Shown here piece by piece: positions 57,101 through 64,000 of a DNA stretch of 64,000 nucleotides. A program made the position numbers and the translations under genes. The stretch covers positions 8,075,001-8,139,000 of the forward strand of contig OY756972.1 in NCBI GenBank assembly GCA_963580455.1. Direction: 5' to 3'. The notes under the pieces are model-generated. The model did no database searches. It was given only the letters and a program-made list of their open reading frames with translations, and had not been told where the DNA came from. The DNA comes from Euonymus europaeus. Taxonomy: Eukaryota; Streptophyta; Magnoliopsida; Celastrales; Celastraceae. Within the stretch, counting starts at the first letter, position 1. Every line of letters begins with the position of its first letter.

Positions 57101-58501
57101 GCTCTTCTTACTTCTATGAAAAATCAGGTGCTGGGCTTTGATGTTATTATTGATTGTTATAAGGATGACCCCTTCTTCTCTATGGTTTTGAGTGATATCC
57201 AGGTTGGTGCTGCCGTAGAATATACTTTGGCTGATGGATTCCTCTTCAAAGGATCCCGTTTGTGCATCCCAGATTCTAGTTTGCGCCTTAAACTCCTCTC
57301 CGAGTTACATAACGAGGGGCATATGGGATGTGACAAGATTATATCTTTGCTCTCTGCCACTTATTTTTGGCCTACTCTACGGCGTGACGTGCATCGATTT
57401 GTGGACAGATGTCACACCTGTCATCTTGCTAAAGGCAAAGCCACGAATGCTGGTCTCTATTTACCTCTTCCAATTCCAAGTCAACCTCGGGCTGAAATAA
57501 GTTTAGATTTTGTGTTGGGGCTTCCTCGCACAGCTCGGGGTCTTGACTCTATTTTGGTTGTCGTTGATCGGTTTTCTAAAATGGCACATTTCCTCCCGTG
57601 CCGTAAAACCACTAATGCATGTCGTGTTGCGCTGTTATATTTCTAGGAGATTTATCGTCTACATGGATTGCCCTTGACTATTGTATCTGATCGGGATACG
57701 CGTTGTCTAAGTCATTTTTGGAAACGAGTTTGGCAACTCACGAATACTCGTTTGAATTTTAGCAGTGCTTACCATCCACAGACGGATGGCCAGATTGAAT
57801 TCGTTAATCGCTCACTGGGCAAGGTACTGCGCAGCCTCGTTGGTTCCAATCTGGGTTCCTGGGATTCGAAGATTGCTATGGCTGAATTTGCTTACAACCG
57901 TACTGCGAATCGGAGCACAGGTTTCAATCATTTTCATATTGTTTATAGGTTTAACCCTCATGCAGCTCCTGAGTTATTGCCATCTCTTCCCCTAGGTGGG
58001 CGTAGTACCAAAGCAGTGGATATGATTTCTGATCTGAATGATATTCATGCTGCAACTTTGACCCAGCTCCAGGCTGCTACACAACGTTACAAGCTGGCTG
58101 CCGACTCTCACCGTCGTCCGGTTGAATTTGAGGTTGGTGATTACGTGTGGGTTGTGCTTACCAAAGAGCGCTTTCCAGTGGGTACATACAACAAGCTATA
58201 AGCTCAAGCGTTGGGTCCCTACAATATTCTTTCCAAGTTTAATCCTAATGCTAACCGAATTAAACTCCCCGGCCACATTAAAACTTCTGATGTGTTCAAT
58301 GTGCGTCACTTGCTGCCGTATCATGGTGATAATCCTTTCGTGGATGACTTTGATGAGTCAAATTCTGGGCCGAATTCTCTCTTTCCTGGGGTGACTGATG
58401 CAGTTCAGGCAGCAACTTTAGCATATGAAGAAGGCTTCGATCAGAAGATGGGGAAAGGCCGACGTATTAAGAAGAAAGCTATCAGACTTGTTGAAGAATA
58501 A
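57101..58501 (+). pseudogene. Gypsy integrase, ending inside the 3' LTR
   Basis: One frame with two internal stops (57644-57646 and 58199-58201). The zinc-binding domain reads LHNEGHMGCDKIISLLSATY, then RCHTCHLAKG. Catalytic core: EISLDFVLGLP (Asp), IVSDRDTRCLSHFWKR (Asp), YHPQTDGQIEFVNRSLGKVL (Glu kept). The C-terminal region is NRIKLPGHIKTSDVFNVRHL. No chromodomain follows. The frame crosses the 3' LTR boundary at 58396 and ends at TAA 58499-58501, so about 35 codons are encoded by LTR sequence. Confidence 0.88.
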
Positions 58502-58741
58502 GTTGTATTTGTTTTGTTTGTTGTTTGTTGTTTGTTTTATTGTTGTTGGGCTTGTAAAATTCTGGGCTTGTTTTATTGTATTTGTTTGGCCTAGTTTCTT
58601 CTATTTTGGTACTGTTCGTGCTTTTGAGAAAAGCACCTTTTGGAATGAAATGAAAACCTAAATCGGCTATCGCCGCTTCTCCTATGTAAGGTTCAGTGAA
58701 CTATCTTAGCGTTGAAAGTGATCTCTTTGTAGTTGACATCA
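58396..58741 (+). repeat. 3' LTR of the gypsy element
   Basis: 346 bp, TGATGCAG..GACATCA, the partner of 53718-54056. Confidence 0.92.
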
Positions 58742-59050
58742 GTCACCCTCCAGGATTACATAGTTATAGCCAAGATCGAACGTGATCTGAGAACCAAATA
58801 GAAAGACTAGACATTCAATGGTGGATTATCTGCCTACAGAGTAGACTTGCATGAACCCTGAGGGCTAAGACCTGACGCAGATGGTCTCGAATTATTGTGC
58901 CAATGCCTCCATGGGGAGAACCTGCAGTCCAACTCCCATCAACATTGATTTTAACATTACTCGTTTGGGGAGAAAGCCACCTAGACTGTCTGTGACATCT
59001 TGGAAGAGGTGACGTATGGGGCTGAGCTTGGAGCCAATTGTTTAACAAGC
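58742..59050 (-). pseudogene. RNase H N-terminal half of a LINE-like element
   Basis: Minus strand: WLSPQTSNVKINVDGSW starts the RNase H fold, with the first catalytic Asp in VDGSW, then GGIGTIIRDHLRQVLALRVH. After a frame disruption it reads DLGYNYVILEGD up to the duplication at 58746. The GTCAC duplication overlaps the Asp codon of LEGD, the expected third catalytic residue. Together with 53380-53717 this makes one domain split by the gypsy insertion. Upstream LINE reverse transcriptase is not seen. Confidence 0.85.
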
Positions 59051-59052
59051 TA

Positions 59053-59334
59053 TGTTGAGATATCATTGGTATCCCTTCAATCATGTTGAGATATTATAGG
59101 TATCCTTTGTAAAATTGGAGAATATTCAGTATATCTTTATTGACAAGGCTATGTCAACATATACATCAAGAGTTCCTAAGATTGCTCCTTGATTCTAGGC
59201 CTAGTTACAATCATAAAGATATGCTAGAGTCAACTAATTACACGGTAATATAGACATCCTATAATTAACTCTTTAATCCAAGAGATACCTTTAATATCTC
59301 AACATGATTGAGGGATACCAATGATATCTTAACA
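59053..59334 (-). repeat. Copia-type LTR with long terminal inverted repeats
   Basis: 282 bp. On the minus strand it starts TGTTAAGATATCATTGG and ends GATATCTCAACA. About 53 bases at each end are inverted repeats of each other with few mismatches (59053-59105 against 59282-59334). On its right lies a copia-type polypurine tract, marking it as a 3' LTR. The rest of the element is gone. Its left edge abuts the LINE RNase H sequence. Confidence 0.7.
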
Positions 59335-59350
59335 CTCCCCCTCAAGTTGG
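59335..59350 (-). promoter_or_regulatory. Copia polypurine tract
   Basis: The minus strand reads CAACTTGAGGGGGAG directly before the LTR start, a common copia tract. Confidence 0.7.
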
Positions 59351-59366
59351 AGAGTAAATGTCTAGA

Positions 59367-61388
59367 TGTGAAACCCCGACCCAAAAAAAATTTAGGTTTG
59401 AGTTAATTACGGATGATCCGTGAGGTACGAATCATGGAAAGATAATTTTTGAGCTAGGTTCGTTAAATGGGTCATAACTTTTAGCACAGATGTCCGTTTC
59501 GGGCTCATAATATATCAAATCAAAGCTAAGACCGAGACGAAGTAAGAAAAATTGAGATCACACGCCTAGGAGGGCGCCTAGGCGCAACCCAAGACAGCGT
59601 GTTATGGTAAAACCAGTTAGGCCAGAGCGCCTAGGCGCAACCCGAGCTTTCAAAAAGAGTTCCAGCGAGCCAGTAGAGTAATTTTTGGGTATTTTCAGTC
59701 CTAGAGTGAGAGAGAGAATGACGATTCTAGAAAGAGAAAGGGTTTCAAGCAAGGATTCAACCTAATTCTTGAGGATTCATGATGATTGAAGTGTTATATT
59801 GAAGATTCAAGCTAGGTTTGAAGATTTTGGTAAGTTTTTCCATAGTTTTTTAATTCTAGGTTTTTGATAGATTCGTTTGATTCTTAGGGAGATGAGCTCT
59901 ATGCTTTAGATATGTTGATTATAGGTTGATTTTGGATGTTTATGTAGATTGGTTTGTGTTTTGAAGTGGAGTTGAGCTTGGAGTGAGTTTGGAGGATTTT
60001 GGAAGGAATTTCTAGAGAGAGAAGTAAGTAATTTCGAATTGGTTGATTAAATTGTTATTGATATGATAATATGGTATTTTTGGTTTGATTATATGAGTTC
60101 AATTGGATGTGAATCGATAGGTTGGGAGAACCAAGGGTTAAAACCCTAAATTTGAGAATTTGTGTGTTGGCTCGGAACGAGGTAGGGGATTTCCAACCTT
60201 TCTATCTATCATTCGTTATTGTTGCCTAAATAGCGTTTCGATTCTTCATTGGTCGCTGTTGTTTGTGTTTCCGCCTTAATTGCTTCTAAGGGGAAACGAG
60301 CCTTGTGTGGATTATTGTTGAAGTAGAATGTTGCATGACCCGATTTAGTGTTCCGTCATTTACGAACACGATGTGATCTTTCGTTCATGCATCATGGTAG
60401 TTATGTAAGATATATAGGATATTCATATATATTTATCTATTCGGCATGACATGTCATAATGCATTAGAGATGCATGGGAGACTCGGGTATGGACTCGGAA
60501 ACTTTTAGGTTACTTGAAAGTCACATGGGAGGATGGCAAGGTGAAGGTTGTTATCACCAAGTCACGTGAACCCCATGTGGGATAACGCACTAGGGGCGGG
60601 GTCGAGAGTGACTTGCCTTGTGGGGTGCGGGCGTGATAGGTTCACGTAACCGGATGATCCTAGGAGTGGTTGGTTGTGGTGAGCTTGCTCCCGTGCAATA
60701 TTGCATTGAGTTGCAATGATATGGTGGTTGTTGTGCTCCGAAAGGGTTTATCCGGATAAATGTTGATGTGAATTTGTTGAGTGTATGTTCATGTGGTAGG
60801 TACATATTGTTGCATTACTTCCTTTTGGTTCTGCCTATAACAATGTTTATTTCCTTACCCTACTGAGCTTCTAGCTCACTCCTTTACTTTCTTCCTTCCA
60901 CAGGAGATACTGGTACGGGTACCGGTGGTGCAGATCGGTTAGCGGGACGTGACATGGATGGCCCTGGATAGGATGGGGTGCTAGAGATATACTCTATGCA
61001 TGTGGGTGTATGTAGTATATCTATGTTGAGAGAATATAACTATTTGGCACGGTTGTGCTTCATGTGGATGTGGATGTTGAATTATGGTTATATTTGATGA
61101 TATAAAAATCTGTGTGTGGATTTATATGTGATGCCATCAGTTTGTGCATGCTGGTAGTGGATGGCCTGAGGCCTAGGGTTAGGATTGCATGTGGTTGAGG
61201 CCCGAGGCCTATGTTTGCTAGGTTGCTAGTGTGATGTTGTTGTTGCTGCGTTTCTGATGCAGGTGGGCACTCTCCGATATACGGGGAGGTGCCGCCGGAT
61301 TTTCGGTTGATCCCGGATGTTCGCACTAGTGACCTAGGTAGGGTGCGGAGAGAGCACTCAGTCGCGTCTCCGGAAATGGGGCGTGACA
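59367..61388 (+). repeat. 5' LTR of a Tekay/Del-like gypsy element
   Basis: 2022 bp beginning TGTGAAACCCCGACC and ending GGGGCGTGACA, with a primer site three bases later. It shares its first 600 or so bases with the reversed fragment at 18955-19684 and has the end style of 3327-5425. It carries two GCGCCTAGGCGC palindromes (59574-59585 and 59627-59638). Confidence 0.85.
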
Positions 61389-61391
61389 TTT

Positions 61392-61403
61392 TGGTATCAG
61401 AGC
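61392..61403 (+). promoter_or_regulatory. tRNA-Met primer-binding site
   Basis: TGGTATCAGAGC, a perfect consensus match, three bases after the LTR. Confidence 0.85.
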
Positions 61404-61563
61404 GAGGTTTACGGCTCTTTATAGGATCTGGGGTGTTGGGTCCTAGTTGTAGAATAGTACATTCCAGGCCATGTCACGACTGCTGCTGATCCGGTATGTT
61501 TTCCTTTCCCCTTAAATCCTCGTTTGAGTAGTGTATTAAATAGTATTATCTGTTGCCATGCAG

Positions 61564-61839
61564 ATGAATACTCGTAGGACTGTGCGATCTGATAGTACAA
61601 CTGAGGTAACTCGTGGCGGAGGCCAACGAGGGACAGGTAGAGGCCATGTTAGAAGTGCGGGGCGAGTGGCTAGACTCACACCGAGTACTGAGGGTTCAGT
61701 TCTGAGAGTAGGCCCTGATGTGAGAGATGAGGAGATAGTTCAGGAGGGACTACAGACTGATGATGTAGCACAGCAGGCACCACCTGTGGTGCAGGTTGCT
61801 CCTATTACTACAGAGGGGCAACCCGTGACGATGGAGGGT
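61564..61839 (+). pseudogene. Gag start of the Tekay-like element, truncated
   Basis: MNTRRTVRSDSTTEVTRGGG starts 176 bases after the LTR, followed by a basic, glycine- and arginine-rich stretch and an acidic, proline-rich one (VRDEEIVQEGLQTDDV, PPVVQVAPITTEGQP). This is the disordered N-terminus typical of Tekay gag. The frame is cut at 61840 by the start of another LTR (TGTAACACCCCGACC) before the capsid domain. Confidence 0.7.
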
Positions 61840-62726
61840 TGTAACACCCCGACCTAAATTACGTTAGGAGTTTCAAGGGATTAAGATCGACACATGTTAG
61901 ATGAAATTTGGATAAAATTAGAATCGAGTTAGAGGAAAGTATAAGTTGGGTCAAAGTATTTTTAGTAAATACAAAAAGGAATTGAAATGAATTTTCCAAG
62001 TTAAAAGTGTGTATATATATATGTAATTAGAATAATGGCATAACTGTAAATACCTATGAGTATTTAGAGTAATTAAGCCAAAAGAGCAAGGGCAAAACAG
62101 TAAAAGAACAATTAAAAAATGAATACCATAAAAACAATATCGACACGCAAACCGAGGAAACCCTAAGCCTAACCGGATCCTGGTGGAAGGAGGCAGCGAC
62201 GGAGAGAACAAATTCTGCCAACGGCTACCAATCGAGAAAATTGTGGCACAGGGAGGTTCGTTTCTTGATAGGGAATCCAACGGTGGTATTTTCAGATGGA
62301 ACGGAGGAGAAATAGTCGTCCAACGACGAGAGGGAGACGCACGGATACGCCACTGTTTCCTCCGCGATCCGTCGTACCCACGCCACCGTTCAGGTATTCG
62401 AAGTCGCCAATACACTCCTCGGACCATCCGGTACCAACCCTGTTAGTGGTGATCTCCACCGCCCCCGTAACGGCGTTGACGCGAAGTAGCTACAGAGGGA
62501 AGACTTCGTCGAGACGGATGAAAGGGATAAGGTAAAATGTAAAAGGAGGAGGAAAGAGGGCGAGAAGGAAAACGCGTAGAGAAGCAAGCCCAAAAGGAAA
62601 GAATCGTGCGATAGTGATGTCGGTTAATGAATGGCAAATGATGGTCACGATGAAGACATTGCAAAAGGATCTGATGGTGAGGAATAGGACGCCGACTCTT
62701 GCACATGGGATATTTTATTCTCTGGA

Positions 62727-62841
62727 TATCACATGCGCGTTGTATATTGCAGCCCTGTTGAGCAGGATTTGAGACCTCCTAAGGCCATTTGTGGCCTCCA
62801 ACCCACTTCACATGCGCGTTGTATATTGCAGCCCAGTTGAG
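62727..62841. repeat. Direct repeat of about 33 bp
   Basis: ACATGCGCGTTGTATATTGC followed by AGCCC(T/A)GTTGAG occurs at about 62730 and 62810, spaced 80 bases. Confidence 0.8.
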
Positions 62842-63157
62842 AAAAACAATGTCGTATCAGAGGAGCCCCTCTTATTCTTGGTCGTATCTTTCATTTAGGA
62901 TCGTAGCCGCATCTTCACTGTCGATTTATGCTGATGATCCCTCAGGTGATTTGGTCCGTCTATTTCTTCTCTGCGTTCTATCCGCTGTTCCTTTACACGT
63001 TGACTCTTACACATGAGCTATTCTATCTCGCAGGTTCATGAACCTGCTTTACAGCCATCTCTGTTAGAATTTCGATCAAATCTCTCACAAAGCTTTATCT
63101 ACTTACATAAGGTATGCCACCGTCTACTCTTTAGAGGTAAGAATTCGTCAAGATGGA

Positions 63158-63385
63158 TGAAGAAGATATGGGTGAATTGGTAGAATGATGCATGACAGCA
63201 GATCAGAGGGTGGGGATCAACTCATAAGAGGTGGATCGAACGGATATAGGCGTAGGGCAGAGGATAAGAAGTGTAGAAGATGAGGGTGAATTGGTAGAAC
63301 GACGCGTGACAGGAAATCCGACGGTGGGGGTCGACTCATTAAAGGTGGATCGAACGGATATAAGGGTAGGGTGACGAATGGGAAG
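63158..63385. repeat. 114-bp tandem duplication
   Basis: GGGTGAATTGGTAGAA at 63170 recurs at 63284; the units share GGTGGATCGAACGGATATA and differ at several bases. Confidence 0.8.
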
Positions 63386-64000
63386 TGGAGTAACCAAGGC
63401 TTTGTCGGCACGGATTAATTCAGGCGAAGGAAAGGAAGATGTCCATAATTTAGCCATTCAAATCGAATTGAAAAGGAGAAGCTTCTCTAATAGACAAATG
63501 AAAGAGAGTCACCTGAAATAGCACGGAATAAGCACTTTGCAGCTCTATGGTGGCGAGTCCCAGGTTTTTTTTATACACGCGTTGGCTATCGTTTACGTCG
63601 ACCTCGCAGGACCGTCTGATCCCTAGACCAACGCCCCCCTTAGCCATCTAATCCGCCACACTCTTGCTGTCGGTGTCTCTGATATTTTCCCCCACCCTCC
63701 CCTTCACTTGTCTTCACCCTGCTACCTAAGGGCCCCTAGGTATTCGCCTCGCACATTTCGACCATCCCCTCCTTCACACCTCATCCATGTTTTGTTATTC
63801 TTGTATTGTCCACGACCCCTGCCATCTCGGCTATGGTAATTGCCTTGCTCCATGTGTGGTGTTGTCTCTGCTGGATATCACAGGTGAGATTTTGTCACAA
63901 GTTCATCTCGCATGCTTTTTTGGATTTATTGGTGGTCGATTGACCTATTTTTTCCCTTATGTGATTCTGTCCTAGGGATTGCTTCATCAAAAAACTCACT

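Larger units (their letters stand above)
53718..58741 (+). mobile_element. Ty3/gypsy retrotransposon, nearly complete
   Basis: 5024 bp with a perfect GTCAC duplication (53713-53717 and 58742-58746). LTRs 53718-54056 (339 bp) and 58396-58741 (346 bp) differ by about 15 substitutions and one 7-bp repeat-unit change, or roughly 4%. A tRNA-Met primer site follows the 5' LTR. Gag, protease, RT, RNase H and integrase are all present, disrupted by about three frameshifts and two stops. No chromodomain is seen. The LTR contains the end of the polyprotein frame. A polypurine tract is not obvious because coding sequence runs into the LTR. Confidence 0.93.
61840..64000 (+). mobile_element. Start of a second gypsy LTR, running off the window
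   Basis: TGTAACACCCCGACCTAAATT is a classic plant gypsy LTR start, lying inside the preceding gag. No primer site or gag is seen up to 64000. Either a long LTR extends past the window or the element is truncated. Frames here (for example 62183-62446) look like antisense or leader noise. If it is an insertion, AGGGT (61835-61839) should recur beyond the other end. Confidence 0.5.

Noticed and set aside
54059..61403. Matches to the initiator tRNA sequence
   Set aside because: These TGGTATCAGAG matches sit directly after LTRs and are primer-binding sites; no cloverleaf surrounds them.
61951..62427. 158-codon minus-strand frame with hydrophobic stretches
   Set aside because: It lies antisense in LTR-like DNA, has no recognisable domain, and its C-terminus is low-complexity.

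Overview
This window is nuclear DNA from a flowering plant, most likely a eudicot. It has spliced genes with GT-AG introns, AT-rich spacers and many plant-specific transposon families (Tat and Athila Ty3/gypsy elements, chromoviruses, copia, CACTA, PIF/Harbinger). One host gene looks intact: a subfamily XI basic helix-loop-helix (bHLH) transcription factor of the UNE12/LRL type at 11.9-16.1 kb, with seven coding exons and 288 residues. Almost everything else is transposon, much of it nested or broken, plus a few fragments of other host genes.

Layout. 0.2-1.3 kb: a miniature chromovirus with two 270-bp LTRs and most of its coding region deleted. 1.9-5.4 kb: a rearranged Tekay/Del-like gypsy element whose two LTR pieces lie in opposite orientations. 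7.2-8.5 kb: a solo LTR with a perfect target duplication. 10.5-11.5 kb: a terminal-inverted-repeat element just upstream of the bHLH gene. 16.5-19.7 kb: an Athila-like LTR and gag, cut by a reversed LTR fragment. 19.7-21.0 kb: a fragment of an endogenous caulimovirus-like sequence (primer-binding site plus movement-protein domain). 21.2-23.7 kb: the 3' half of a copia element. 26.6-31.0 kb: a CACTA element with a 3-bp duplication. 31.3-32.4 kb: fragments of two unrelated host genes, branched-chain 2-oxoacid dehydrogenase E1-alpha and the splicing factor CWC22.

32.6-51.8 kb is a nest. A decayed Tat-lineage gypsy element has an Athila-like element in its gag-protease region (35468-43925, duplication AGGGA) and a PIF/Harbinger transposon between protease and reverse transcriptase (44722-49261). 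51.8-53.1 kb holds a 75-bp tandem repeat and possible exons of an unidentified gene. At 53.7-58.7 kb a fairly young gypsy element (LTRs about 4% different, duplication GTCAC) splits the RNase H domain of a LINE-like pseudogene exactly at a predicted catalytic aspartate; its polyprotein reading frame ends inside its own LTR. 59.05-64 kb: a copia LTR, a Tekay-like 5' LTR with leader and gag start, and the start of another LTR inside that gag.

No tRNA, rRNA or CRISPR feature was seen. All transposon coding regions carry stops, frameshifts or deletions; the 53.7-58.7 kb gypsy element, the Harbinger element and the Athila-like element are the best preserved. Domain names come from reading translated motifs, not from a database search.
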